Of a stretch of 64,000 bases of DNA, positions 34,399 to 43,107 are shown piece after piece. The notes under the pieces are model-generated. The model was given only the letters and a program-made list of their open reading frames with translations, did no database searches and was not told the DNA's origin. Position 1 is the stretch's first letter. Every line of letters begins with the position of its first letter. The stretch lies in the NCBI RefSeq assembly GCF_004354045.1, contig NZ_SMRT01000006.1, positions 193,716 to 257,715 on the forward strand, read 5' to 3'. Position numbers and translations under genes: made by a program. The DNA comes from Paenibacillus piri. GTDB lineage: Bacteria > Bacillota > Bacilli > Paenibacillales > NBRC-103111.

Positions 34399-36249
34399 TT
34401 GGCTCACTCTCACGATAGAAAGCATTACACCGGACTCATGGACTGGCTCACTACCGTTGACCATAAAAAGATCGGTATTTTGTACTTGCTATTCGGAGGA
34501 TTTTTCTTCCTGCTTGGCGGTATTGAGGCGGTATTGATCCGGATTCAGTTGATGTATCCTGATAATAAGATTTTTATCGGCGATACGTTCAACGCATTAA
34601 CAACGATGCATGGCACAACGATGATTTTCTTTGCCGCCATGCCGATTATTTTTGCTTTTATGAACGCGGTCGTTCCGCTTCAGATCGGTGCGCGCGACGT
34701 TGCATTCCCGTTCGTGAATGCGCTTGGCTTATGGTTATTTTTCTTCGGTGGTGTCATGCTGAACGTCAGCTGGTTTCTGGGCGGAGCGCCTGCCGCCGGC
34801 TGGACGGCTTATGCGCCATTATCCACTATTGTTGACAGCTCGATTACATATCATGGTGTAGACTTCTATGTTCTCGGTCTTCAAATAGCGGGTCTGGGCA
34901 CGTTAATCGGGGGGATTAACTTCCTCGTTACGATCATTAACATGCGTGCTCCAGGGATGACTTACATGAGAATGCCGCTTTTTACATGGACGGCGTTCAT
35001 TACTTCCGCGCTCATTTTGTTCGCTTTCCCGGCGATTACTGTCGGATTGGTTCAGTTGATGTTCGATCGTTTGTTCGACGGAGCCTTTTTCGAAGTCAGC
35101 AGGGGCGGTAATCCGGTGCTCTGGGAGCATATTTTCTGGATCTTCGGTCATCCCGAGGTATACATTTTGATCCTGCCTGCCTTTGGTATCATTTCTGATA
35201 TTGTAAGTACTTTCTCTAGAAAACGTTTGTTCGGATACAGCTCGATGGTATTTGCTACGGCGTTGATCGGATTTTTGGGCTTCATGGTTTGGGTTCACCA
35301 TATGTTCACAACAGGGATCGGACCCGTCGGTAATGCGATCTTCGCGATTGCCACGATGGCGATAGCGGTTCCGACCGGGGTTAAAATTTTCAACTGGTTG
35401 TTTACGCTGTGGGGCGGTCAAATTACGTTCACAACGGCCAACACGTTTGCAACGGCATTTATTCCGACGTTCGTTATGGGCGGTACGACCGGGGTCATGC
35501 TTGCGGTTCCGCCAGCCGACTTCCAGTACCATGACACCTACTTCGTCGTAGCGCATTTCCACTACGTTATCGTAGGGGGCCTCGTACTCGGCTTGTTCGC
35601 CGGCATGTACTACTGGTGGCCGAAAATGTTCGGCCGTATGCTGAACGAGAAGCTGGGCAAGGTTCACTTCTGGACGTTCTTTATCGGTTTCCATATGACG
35701 TTCTTCCCTCAGCATTTCCTGGGCTTGATGGGTATGCCGCGCCGCGTATTTACTTATCAGCCGGGCGTCGGCCTGGAGCAAGGCAACCTGATCAGTACCT
35801 TCGGCGCTTTCCTGATGGGTATCGGTACGATTGCTTTCATCATCAACGTCATTGCAGCGGCGCGTTCGCCGAAGAATGCTCCTGCGGATCCGTGGGATGG
35901 CCGTTCCCTGGAGTGGTCGATTCCATCGCCTCCGCCTGAATATAACTTCAAGCAAACTCCGCTTGTTCGCGGATTGGACGCTTTCTGGAAGGAAAAAATG
36001 GCGGGCAACAAAGAGATGACGCCGGCCGAACCGATCGGCTCGATTCATATGCCTTCGCCATCGATTTTGCCGCTAACGTTTTCGATCGGATTTTTCATTG
36101 CAGGCTTCGGCTTTATGTACCATAACTATGTTGTGGTCGCTATCGGCGGCGTGATCATGCTGGGCAGCATGTTCCTCAGATCGGTTTACGATGATCCGGG
36201 ATATCATATCGAGCCGGAAGAGCTTGAAGATAAGGGGGTTAAGGCATGA
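34399..36249 (+). CDS. ctaD: Cytochrome c oxidase subunit I
   Basis: A 616-residue haem-copper oxidase core with 12 or more membrane spans. The His ligands of haem a and a3-CuB are in TTMHGTTMIFF, FGHPEVYILILPAFG, VHHMFTTG and FHYVIVGGL. The HPEVY motif holds the His-Tyr cross-link expected of A-type oxidases. It pumps protons while reducing O2 to water. The TTG start has AAGGAGGT upstream. The stop overlaps the ctaE start (ATGA). Confidence 0.94.
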   Translation: MAHSHDRKHYTGLMDWLTTVDHKKIGILYLLFGGFFFLLGGIEAVLIRIQLMYPDNKIFIGDTFNALTTMHGTTMIFFAAMPIIFAFMNAVVPLQIGARDVAFPFVNALGLWLFFFGGVMLNVSWFLGGAPAAGWTAYAPLSTIVDSSITYHGVDFYVLGLQIAGLGTLIGGINFLVTIINMRAPGMTYMRMPLFTWTAFITSALILFAFPAITVGLVQLMFDRLFDGAFFEVSRGGNPVLWEHIFWIFGHPEVYILILPAFGIISDIVSTFSRKRLFGYSSMVFATALIGFLGFMVWVHHMFTTGIGPVGNAIFAIATMAIAVPTGVKIFNWLFTLWGGQITFTTANTFATAFIPTFVMGGTTGVMLAVPPADFQYHDTYFVVAHFHYVIVGGLVLGLFAGMYYWWPKMFGRMLNEKLGKVHFWTFFIGFHMTFFPQHFLGLMGMPRRVFTYQPGVGLEQGNLISTFGAFLMGIGTIAFIINVIAAARSPKNAPADPWDGRSLEWSIPSPPPEYNFKQTPLVRGLDAFWKEKMAGNKEMTPAEPIGSIHMPSPSILPLTFSIGFFIAGFGFMYHNYVVVAIGGVIMLGSMFLRSVYDDPGYHIEPEELEDKGVKA

Positions 36250-36866
36250 GTGCACATCATGAAGTAGGTGGCGCCCTGCCGCCTCATGCGGAAACTGCAA
36301 CGATGGAAGGCAAAAATAAAGTGTTGGGCTTCTGGCTCTTCCTTGGCGGAGAGTGCGTATTGTTCGGTATGCTGTTTGCCTCATTCATCGCATTGCGCAA
36401 TCAGGTGCCGGACGGTCCGACAGGACAGGAAATATTCCAATTAAGCATCGTAGCCCTGTCGACCTTCATTTTGTTAACAAGCTCCTTAACGAGCGTATTT
36501 GGAACTATGGCATTGCACCGCGGCAATTTGAAATTGCTGAACCTCTGGATGATCATTACCGTCGTGCTTGGCTTAGCGTTTCTGGGCTTGGAGATATATG
36601 AGTTCGTTCACTACGTGCATGAAGGCCATGTTTTCTCGAAGAGCGCTTTTGCCACCTCGTTCTATACATTGGTGGGCTTCCACGGGGCGCACGTGGCGTT
36701 CGGGGTACTGTGGATTTCGTTGTTGATTGTTTCATCCATGAAAAAAGGCCTCACGGTAGTAACGGCGCCTAAGTATTATGTAGCCGGCCTGTACTGGCAC
36801 TTTATTGACGTGGTATGGGTATTTATCTTCACCGTAGTGTACTTGTTGGGGAAGGTGGGACCATAA
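36246..36866 (+). CDS. ctaE: Cytochrome c oxidase subunit III
   Basis: A 206-residue membrane protein with five spans: KNKVLGFWLFLGGECVLFGMLFASFIALR, a segment ending FILLTSSLTSVFGTMALHRGN, GFHGAHVAFGVLWI and YWHFIDVVWVFIFTVVYL. These match COX3 of the caa3/aa3 type. The start overlaps the ctaD stop, so translation is coupled, and the stop abuts the ctaF ATG. Confidence 0.92.
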   Translation: MSAHHEVGGALPPHAETATMEGKNKVLGFWLFLGGECVLFGMLFASFIALRNQVPDGPTGQEIFQLSIVALSTFILLTSSLTSVFGTMALHRGNLKLLNLWMIITVVLGLAFLGLEIYEFVHYVHEGHVFSKSAFATSFYTLVGFHGAHVAFGVLWISLLIVSSMKKGLTVVTAPKYYVAGLYWHFIDVVWVFIFTVVYLLGKVGP

Positions 36867-37181
36867 ATGAGCAGCCATCAGCATACATCGGATGCCGGAA
36901 AGCGGCATAAGCTGGAAGGACCTAGAAATCACTACTTGTCTTACATCGTTTCGATTTTGTTGACGATATTGGCATTTGCCGCAGTGCTTTACGGCGGCTT
37001 GGACCGTTCGTTTATTATCATTTTTCTCGTCGGTTTGGCGTTGGTTCAATCTGTATTTCAACTGGCTTACTGGATGCATATGAAAGAAAAAGGACATCTG
37101 CTTCCAATCGTCGGTCTGATGTTCGGCTTCTTCGTCGCATTGACAGGAGTAGCCATGGCTGTATATTGGACGTGGTGGTAG
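36867..37181 (+). CDS. ctaF: Cytochrome c oxidase subunit IV
   Basis: A 104-residue protein with three hydrophobic segments, the COX4/CyoD-like subunit of bacillar caa3 oxidase. The motifs HYLSYIVSILLTILAFAAVLYG and QSVFQLAYWMHMKEKGH are typical. It begins immediately after the ctaE stop and is followed by a terminator hairpin, so ctaCDEF form the main transcript; ctaG and the DUF420 gene may be a second unit. Confidence 0.9.
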   Translation: MSSHQHTSDAGKRHKLEGPRNHYLSYIVSILLTILAFAAVLYGGLDRSFIIIFLVGLALVQSVFQLAYWMHMKEKGHLLPIVGLMFGFFVALTGVAMAVYWTWW

Positions 37182-37185
37182 GCAG

Positions 37186-37223
37186 GAGGAGGAGGCTTTT
37201 AGCAATAAAAGCCCCTCTTTTTT
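37186..37223 (+). terminator. Terminator after ctaF
   Basis: GAGG-A-GGCTTTTA, loop GCAA, TAAAAGCC-CCTC followed by TTTTTT. It lies five bases after the ctaF stop. Confidence 0.8.
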
Positions 37224-37311
37224 GCTAAATAACATTGCGCCATTTTTCACAAATTAGCCATGTTTTACAAGACCCATGAAGATGTTGACATAGCAGAAAG
37301 GAGAGGTTGGC

Positions 37312-38205
37312 ATGAATACGGATCCGATGGGGCATATGGGACATGCGGGCGGCGGCACTTTTTCGCAATTTTCCGCTTTATGGAGCCCCGGCTTGATTCT
37401 TATATTGCTGATTGTCGGTTGGTTGTATGCGTTGGCTGTAAATCGTTGGAGGCATCATTTTGAAGACAGCTCGCGTGCCGGCATCAAACAGCAGGTCTTT
37501 TTCTATATAGGGCTGCTGCTGTTTTATATCGCAGAAGGCAGTCCGCTGTACTACTACGGGCACCATTACAGCTTCAGCGCGCACATGCTGCAGCAGTCGA
37601 TCTCTTACCTGGTGATGCCGCCGTTTCTATTGCTTGGCACGCCGGGATGGCTGTTGCGTCCGCTCCTGCGCTACCGGGTGGCGCAACTGTTCATGAAGGT
37701 GTTCGCCTCGCCGTTAATTTCGTTATTCACATTCAACCTGATTTTCTCGTTATACCACATTCCGGTAATTATGGATTTCTTGATGGCCGATCCGCTGATG
37801 CACGATCTGTATACGATTTTATTTATGCTGGCGGCGTTTCAAATGTGGTTTCCCGTATTTTGTCCGCTTCCGGAGTACAACCGCATTAACGATCTGCGCA
37901 GGATGGCGTATATTTTTGTCAACGGGATTTTGCTTACGCCCGCGTGCGCGTTAATTATTTTTGCGGAAGAGCCGTTGTACCAATCGTATCGAAACGTCTC
38001 CGAGCAGTTTTTGTTTATGTCGGTTCTCAACGATCAACAGTTGGGCGGCGTCGTGATGAAGATCGTACAGGAAATTGTCTATGCGATTGCACTGGGCTAC
38101 ACATTCTTCCGTTGGTATCGGCTGGAGCGCAAGCAGGAGGAAGAGGAAGATTTGGCCGCGGCCGAAAACTTTATTCAGCCTCATTCCAATATGAATCGTG
38201 CTTAA
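37312..38205 (+). CDS. ctaG: Cytochrome c oxidase assembly factor CtaG
   Basis: A 297-residue Caa3-type CtaG with about seven membrane spans. Family features include LYYYGHHYSFSAHMLQQSISYLVMPPF, GTPGWLLRP and FTFNLIFSLYHIPVIMDFLM. B. subtilis CtaG is needed for caa3 activity, probably in CuA or CuB insertion. The start has a His/Met/Gly-rich leader (MNTDPMGHMGHAGGG), possibly copper-binding. AGGAGAGG precedes the ATG. It lies directly after the ctaF terminator. Confidence 0.88.
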   Translation: MNTDPMGHMGHAGGGTFSQFSALWSPGLILILLIVGWLYALAVNRWRHHFEDSSRAGIKQQVFFYIGLLLFYIAEGSPLYYYGHHYSFSAHMLQQSISYLVMPPFLLLGTPGWLLRPLLRYRVAQLFMKVFASPLISLFTFNLIFSLYHIPVIMDFLMADPLMHDLYTILFMLAAFQMWFPVFCPLPEYNRINDLRRMAYIFVNGILLTPACALIIFAEEPLYQSYRNVSEQFLFMSVLNDQQLGGVVMKIVQEIVYAIALGYTFFRWYRLERKQEEEEDLAAAENFIQPHSNMNRA

Positions 38206-38239
38206 ATATTTATCCAGATAGATTAGGTGGGAAAACGAA

Positions 38240-38695
38240 ATGCACATTTTGCCTACAATCAGTACATCTTTTATCGTCATCAGCGCTGTTTTTGTAGCCT
38301 TCGGTTGGGCTCAAATCGTAAAAGGCAACCGTGAAACGCATCAAAAGCTGATGCTGTGGGGGGCCGGCTTCGCATTAGCCTTCTTTCTCGTGTATATGTC
38401 GCGTACGATATTTGCGGGAAATACATCGTTCGGCGGTCCGGAGCATTTGAAGCTGGCGTATCACCTGTTTTTATTTTTTCATATTGCGCTGGCTACGACT
38501 GCCGCCGTATTCGGTATTATTACGCTGCTGCACGCATTTAACAAGCGGTTTGCGAAGCATAAACGGATTGGCCGCTGGACTGCGGTCATTTGGCTGCTGA
38601 CGGCTCCGACGGGCGTCGTTGTCTACATTTTGTTATATATATTGTATCCGGGCGGCGACACGAAACCGATGATCGATGCGATACTCGGTTTGTAG
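38240..38695 (+). CDS. ctaM: DUF420 membrane protein, CtaM/YozB-like
   Basis: A 151-residue protein with four membrane helices (LPTISTSFIVISAVFVAFGW, then a stretch with WGAGFALAFFLVYMSRTIF, and others). It matches DUF420; the S. aureus member CtaM is needed for maturation of haem-copper oxidase, and B. subtilis YozB is related. A conserved His in HLFLFFHIALATTAAV and HKRIGRWTAVIWLLTAPTGV are family features. It follows ctaG by 34 bases, consistent with oxidase assembly. Confidence 0.82.
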   Translation: MHILPTISTSFIVISAVFVAFGWAQIVKGNRETHQKLMLWGAGFALAFFLVYMSRTIFAGNTSFGGPEHLKLAYHLFLFFHIALATTAAVFGIITLLHAFNKRFAKHKRIGRWTAVIWLLTAPTGVVVYILLYILYPGGDTKPMIDAILGL

Positions 38696-38727
38696 CCGGG
38701 TTCGCTTCGGCAGCAAACAGGCAGGGC

Positions 38728-38785
38728 AAAAGAGTCACACGAATGTCTCTTTCTTGAGAAGGCGGCAGAGCGGTGTGGCTTTTTT
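38728..38785 (+). terminator. Terminator of the cta region
   Basis: AAAAGAGTCACAC pairs with GTGTGGCTTTTTT (one G-T pair) over a loop of about 32 bases, ending in a T run. Confidence 0.55.
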
Positions 38786-38993
38786 GGCATGTTCAAGAGC
38801 ATTGGGAGGTACTTTACGATTTAGCTTACTTTAAGGTTACTTATATAAAAAAGCATACTAACTGGAGTAAAATTCAGCACTTACAATATCGTCGATAAAG
38901 CGGTATGATTCGAGGTAGAATGGTAACGGTTCCAACCGGTGAACGGTTTGGCGCTGCAATTTATAACTCATCAGCCTGTTGGAAGGAGATCGT

Positions 38994-40181
38994 ATGACAT
39001 CAACTGAAGCAACGCCTAAGTACCGTATTCCTTTGTTTTGCATCGTGACTTTGTTATTCTGGTTTTCCATGTATACATGCGTGCCTATTCTGACCGCTTA
39101 TGTGGAATTTTTAGGAGCCTCGCATAAAATGGCCGGACTGATCGTCGGCATGTACGGGTTCAGCCAAATGCTGCTGCGAATTCCGGTTGGCATTATGTCG
39201 GACAGGTTTCATAAAAGACGGATGTTCATCGTGTTCGGCCTATTGTTCACCACCCTGGCGGGGGCCGGTATTCTGGTTTCGCAGAGCGTGACATGGATCT
39301 TGATTCTGCGAGCGCTAGCCGGCGCGGCGGCAGCGACCTGGGTTGATTTTACCATTTTGTTTGCCAGTTACTACCGCAAGGAGGAGACGACCAAAGCGAT
39401 CGGGACGATCACCGTCTACAACTCGCTCGGTCAAATGTTCGGTATTTTGGTCGGAGGCTGGTTCGCGGATTTGTATGGCTGGGAATGGTCTTTTCTAATC
39501 GGAGCGATCGTCGGAACGCTTGGCCTCGCGGGCTCGTTTTTCCTGGTCGAGAAGTTCGATGAAAATGCGCAAAAGATTACAATGAACGGCGTTATCGAAG
39601 TCGCCCGGGACCGGATGCTGATTGTCGTATCGTTCCTGGCGATCCTGTTTCAGATTTTAACTTTCGCTACCGTATTCGGCTTTACTCCCGTGTATGCACA
39701 GATGCTCGGGGCGACAAAGCTCGATATGGGCCTGCTTACGTTTTTCTCCACGTTTCCGATCGCTTTGGCTGCATGGATAGGGGGAAGGCATTTATCCGCC
39801 AAGCTCGGCGAAAAAAATGTAGTGATAGGGGGCTTTATATTAACCGGTATTTTTACCGTCATCATTCCGATGACATCGCATTTATGGGTGCTCATTGTTA
39901 CGCAGGCGATAGCCGGATTCGGCAGAGGCTTGGCGACGCCGATTTTGATGGCGCTCAGCATCAAGCATATGGACTCCGGCAAACGGGCCACCGCGATGGG
40001 CTTCTATCAGGCGATATACGGGCTGGGGATGTTTCTGGGACCGCTGTTCATGGGCGTTGCGGGCGATCTGCTGACGCTGCAGCAGGGCTTTGTAATTGTA
40101 GGGTTGTTAGGCTGCTTGTCGGCATGGCTGGCGTATCGCATGATCCGGACAAAGCCTGTCGAGGGCACAGCCAAGGCATAG
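38994..40181 (+). CDS. MFS transporter
   Basis: A 395-residue major facilitator protein with 12 predicted spans. The loop 2-3 motif GFSQMLLRIPVGIMSDRFHKRRMFIVFG (about residues 57-84) is the MFS signature, and a segment containing GRGLATPILMALSIKHMDSG lies in the second half. The substrate is unknown; it resembles drug or small-molecule exporters. I chose the ATG at 38994 with AAGGAG upstream; an ATG at 38979 would place the ribosome site inside the gene. Preceded by about 210 bases with tandem AACGGTT motifs (about 38926-38952) that might be an operator. Confidence 0.82.
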   Translation: MTSTEATPKYRIPLFCIVTLLFWFSMYTCVPILTAYVEFLGASHKMAGLIVGMYGFSQMLLRIPVGIMSDRFHKRRMFIVFGLLFTTLAGAGILVSQSVTWILILRALAGAAAATWVDFTILFASYYRKEETTKAIGTITVYNSLGQMFGILVGGWFADLYGWEWSFLIGAIVGTLGLAGSFFLVEKFDENAQKITMNGVIEVARDRMLIVVSFLAILFQILTFATVFGFTPVYAQMLGATKLDMGLLTFFSTFPIALAAWIGGRHLSAKLGEKNVVIGGFILTGIFTVIIPMTSHLWVLIVTQAIAGFGRGLATPILMALSIKHMDSGKRATAMGFYQAIYGLGMFLGPLFMGVAGDLLTLQQGFVIVGLLGCLSAWLAYRMIRTKPVEGTAKA

Positions 40182-40243
40182 CCGGCGCAAGCGGCTGAAA
40201 TGTTTCGAATGTAGGATAAATCCCAATAAAGGAGCTGAGAACG

Positions 40244-41146
40244 ATGGAAAAGAGAAGACTGGGCAAAACGGATTTGCATGTAAGCGTATTGGGCTTTGGA
40301 GGATCGGAAATAGGCTTTCAAAACGCATCGTTATCCGATGTGGAGCGGCTGCTCGGCAGCGCGCTCGATGCGGGATTGAATGTGATCGATACGGCCGAAT
40401 GCTATAAAACGAGCGAAGAGCTGATCGGCCAGGCGGTCGGTCACCGCCGGAGCGATTATTATTTGTTCACCAAATGCGGACATGCTTCCGGATTCGATGC
40501 GCCGGATTGGGACGCGAAGATGCTGGCGGACAGTATCGATCGAAGCCTGAAGCGGCTGAAAACCGACTATGTCGATCTGATCCATCTTCACAGCTGTAAG
40601 GAAGAAATGCTACGGGACGGGGAAGTCATCTCTGTGCTGAAGCGTGCCCAGGAGGCGGGGAAGACACGGTACATCGGCTACAGCGGGGACGGCAGCGCAG
40701 CTTTATATGCGATCCAGTGCGGCGCATTCGACTCGCTGCAAACATCCGTTAACATTGCCGACCAGCAGCCGGTTCGGCTGACGCTGCCCGAGGCTGTAGT
40801 CCGGCAGGTAGGCGTTATCGCCAAGCGGCCGATTGCCAACGTCGCATGGCGTTCAGGCGCCGAGAAGCCGGCTTCCGCCTACCATCTCACTTATTGGGAA
40901 CGGCTGCGGCAGCTGAAATACGACTTCTTGAACGGCGACCCGGCGATAGCGGTGGAAACCGCGCTGCGCTTTACGCTCAGTCAGCCGGGAGTATGCACGG
41001 CGATCGTCGGAACGGCCAACCCTGACCGTTGGGTTCAGAACGCGCTGCTGGCGGATAAAGGCGCGCTGTCGGATCAGCAGATGCAAGCCATCCGTTCCCG
41101 CTGGAACGAGGTGGAGGCGGGCAAGGGTTGGGTCGGACAAGGCTAG
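40244..41146 (+). CDS. Aldo/keto reductase family oxidoreductase
   Basis: A 300-residue (beta/alpha)8 barrel. The family pattern is clear: LGFGGSEIGF, the GLNVIDTAECY start of the active-site Asp/Tyr region (about residues 44-54), the Lys in YLFTKCGHAS, and DLIHLHSCKEE with the catalytic His. NADPH-binding segments (TAIVGTANPDRWVQNALL) are near the end. Substrate unknown. AAAGGAGC precedes the ATG. It lies 62 bases after the MFS gene and may share its transcript. Confidence 0.85.
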   Translation: MEKRRLGKTDLHVSVLGFGGSEIGFQNASLSDVERLLGSALDAGLNVIDTAECYKTSEELIGQAVGHRRSDYYLFTKCGHASGFDAPDWDAKMLADSIDRSLKRLKTDYVDLIHLHSCKEEMLRDGEVISVLKRAQEAGKTRYIGYSGDGSAALYAIQCGAFDSLQTSVNIADQQPVRLTLPEAVVRQVGVIAKRPIANVAWRSGAEKPASAYHLTYWERLRQLKYDFLNGDPAIAVETALRFTLSQPGVCTAIVGTANPDRWVQNALLADKGALSDQQMQAIRSRWNEVEAGKGWVGQG

Positions 41147-41160
41147 ACATTTTTATTCAG

Positions 41161-41655
41161 TTACGGCTGTTTGCGGGTAAAGCCTTCTTCGAGCAAATAA
41201 GCCTCGGCTTCCTCATACGTCTCAAATGCGGACTCCAGATGGGAGCCGTAATATAATTGCCACAGCTCATCCTCATACACGAGGGTGAGCGTTTGTTTAT
41301 CGCCGCCGATCCAGCGTTCTTCCTGTACGCCAGAAGAAGGGGAATGCTCTTCCGCCGCCTCATTCTCTGCGGCAGGGTCCGACGACAAAGAACGGATCGA
41401 GGCACGGATCAAGTCGCGGAGCGCATCGGCCGAGTAGTCGCGGATATTGACCATATCTTTGTCATCGGTATCATAGCCGGTCAAATACCCCGCGTATACA
41501 TATCCGTTGCCGTTCGGATGCAAATGATAGACCACGTTTTTCTTGTCGTAGCAGCTGTCCTCATAATGAAAGTTGAGCCGGCCAAGCGAAACCTGATGCC
41601 GTTTCAGCTCGGGAAATGATTCGATGATCGCAAGCTTTTCTTGAAATGTGAGCAT
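41161..41655 (-). CDS. Hypothetical acidic protein
   Basis: A 164-residue protein I do not recognise. The N-terminal half (about 1-80) is mixed alpha/beta (LGRLNFHYEDSCYDKKNVVYHLHPNG); then an acidic linker (PAAENEAAEEHSPSSG) and a C-terminal domain with TLVYEDELWQLYYGSHLESAFET and a repeated EAEAYLLEEGF helix. No signal or membrane segment. The ATG at 41655 has GGAGGC upstream; an extension to 41673 is unsupported. Convergent with the aldo/keto reductase gene, only 14 bases between stops. Confidence 0.6.
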   Translation of the reverse strand: MLTFQEKLAIIESFPELKRHQVSLGRLNFHYEDSCYDKKNVVYHLHPNGNGYVYAGYLTGYDTDDKDMVNIRDYSADALRDLIRASIRSLSSDPAAENEAAEEHSPSSGVQEERWIGGDKQTLTLVYEDELWQLYYGSHLESAFETYEEAEAYLLEEGFTRKQP

Positions 41656-41831
41656 GGCTGCCTCCGTATTCATGTCTTATTGTAGGTGGATAGAGATCCG
41701 GCGTGAACGCTTCCTCTTGCGGCTGGGTTATGCAGCTGATTGAAGCGCAGTCTGCTCCGCTGCTTTTTCGCCGGACTTTAGGGTTGAATCGATTATAGCA
41801 TAAGCTTCGCCATTGCCCCAGTTTACAGCAG

Positions 41832-41876
41832 AAAACCCCCGAAAATTTCGGTCGCGGACCGGAATCTCGGGGGTTT
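41832..41876 (-). terminator. Terminator of the NlpC/P60 gene
   Basis: AAACCCCCGA / TCGGGGGTTT arms enclose a second GGTC/GACC hairpin. It lies five bases from the stop of the minus-strand gene. Confidence 0.75.
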
Positions 41877-41881
41877 GACGT

Positions 41882-42706
41882 TTACTTCAACGCGCTTCCG
41901 CCGAAAATAAAGCGGTATTCCCAGTGCTTGCCTTCGATGCTGTCGATGCGTACGCCGCCGGATGCTTTGGAGTACGTATGCAAAATTTGACCGTTGCCTA
42001 AATAAATGCCGACATGCGAGATGCGCTGATTGGCGATGTTGCTAGGGTAAGACGACTTGCTTGTCCCTTTATAATCCATGAAAAACATCAGATCGCCGGC
42101 TTTCAGGTTGCGCCAGTTAGTTTTAGTGCCGCCCAAATCTTTGACATAGCTTCCTTGTCCTCTTGAATCGCTTGGAAGCTTGATGCCTGCTCCGTCGAGA
42201 AATGCTTGGCGAACGAAGTCGGAGCAATCGAAGGTGCGGGTATTGGAACGGTCGGACCCGAACTCATAAGGAGTGCCGAGATATTTTTTACCTGCTTCAA
42301 TAATTTTGTTAACGGTGCTGCTGTTCGAGGAGTTTCCGCTACCGGCATTACCGCTGCCGGAGCTTCCGCTTCCACTATTGCTTCCTGAGCCGCCGCTTCC
42401 GCTGCCGGCGCTGCCCCCTCCGCTGGAGCTAAGGGATATGTACTTGCTGTCTGTTGAAATATAGCCAAGCTGGCCCTGCGTCGTTCGAACGTAATACCAA
42501 TATTTGTTCGGCTGTGAAATGACTTGAATCTTTTCGCCCTTTTTCAAGGTGCGGATCACTTTGGAATCTGTACTCGGGGATACTCTGAAATTGACACCAT
42601 ACGTAATTGTAGCTTCCGATGCGGCGAGCGCTGAATGAGGAGAAATAAGTCCGGCTCCTGTAGTGACAGTGGCGGCAATCAACAGTGCGGCAATAAATTT
42701 TTTCAT
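41882..42706 (-). CDS. Secreted SH3b-NlpC/P60 cell-wall hydrolase
   Basis: A 274-residue exported peptidase. The signal peptide ends near ALAAS (residue 29). An SH3b domain (about 30-95, TYGVNFRVSPSTDSKVIRTLKKGEKI) is followed by a Ser/Gly linker (about 95-130) and the NlpC/P60 domain (about 130-274). The catalytic triad: Cys in FDCSDFVRQAF, His in RISHVGIYLGNG and a polar residue in HTYSKAS. It probably cuts D-Glu-mDAP links in the wall. A good ribosome site precedes the ATG. It has its own terminator. Divergent, across the repeat region, from the TlpA-like gene. Confidence 0.9.
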   Translation of the reverse strand: MKKFIAALLIAATVTTGAGLISPHSALAASEATITYGVNFRVSPSTDSKVIRTLKKGEKIQVISQPNKYWYYVRTTQGQLGYISTDSKYISLSSSGGGSAGSGSGGSGSNSGSGSSGSGNAGSGNSSNSSTVNKIIEAGKKYLGTPYEFGSDRSNTRTFDCSDFVRQAFLDGAGIKLPSDSRGQGSYVKDLGGTKTNWRNLKAGDLMFFMDYKGTSKSSYPSNIANQRISHVGIYLGNGQILHTYSKASGGVRIDSIEGKHWEYRFIFGGSALK

Positions 42707-42743
42707 AAAAGCTTTGTACCTCCGTTGTTCTGTGATGTATTCA

Positions 42744-42835
42744 AACCTTTATGTAAACTGCTTGCGGCCATTGAGGCCTTCAAACAAAGGCTTGCCTGGT
42801 TGCAATTTCCGGTACTTATACTTTCTATCATTATA
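42744..42835. repeat. Partial copy D of the double-hairpin repeat family
   Basis: The 3' portion (ACTTATACTTTCTATCATTATAAG) is nearly identical to the same part of the adjacent copy C, while the 5' stem (GGCC ATTGAGGCC ... AAGGCTTGCC) differs and the central hairpin is missing. Looks like a decayed or recombined copy. No gene is seen here. Confidence 0.55.
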
Positions 42836-42953
42836 AGAAAACCTCTATCGAAGCCTATCCAAGATGAGCGACCGCGATTTATATGTAGGTATTCTTGAAA
42901 TGATAGAAAGCTTCAGCTCCGCTGAAAACTTATGCTTTCTATCATTATAAAAA
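42836..42953 (+). repeat. Copy C of the double-hairpin repeat family
   Basis: Stem 1 AAAACCT / AGGTATT; the second domain has a 13-bp perfect stem AATGATAGAAAGC / GCTTTCTATCATT enclosing the conserved small hairpin TTCAGC-TCC-GCTGAA. Matches copy B (58327-58445) closely. Confidence 0.8.
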
Positions 42954-42983
42954 ATACATGGGACGGTAATTAAAAACGTTGAT

Positions 42984-43012
42984 TTGACATGTTCCCGTCC
43001 TCAAGCCACAAT
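42984..43012 (+). promoter_or_regulatory. Possible promoter of the TlpA-like gene
   Basis: TTGACA, 17-base spacer, CACAAT, about 95 bases before the start at 43108. The -10 box is weak. Confidence 0.4.
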
Positions 43013-43107
43013 GAAATTAAGAGATTATGCTGCCGGTTCTTTTCGGGAAAGCTTGGCGTCAGCGGGCGCGGCGTTCCGACCAGACAGCTCTCAGGAAGGG
43101 AAAACAT

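Noticed and set aside
34903..36048. 381-codon minus-strand frame
   Set aside because: It lies wholly within ctaD, has no ribosome site and codes for a charged low-complexity product.
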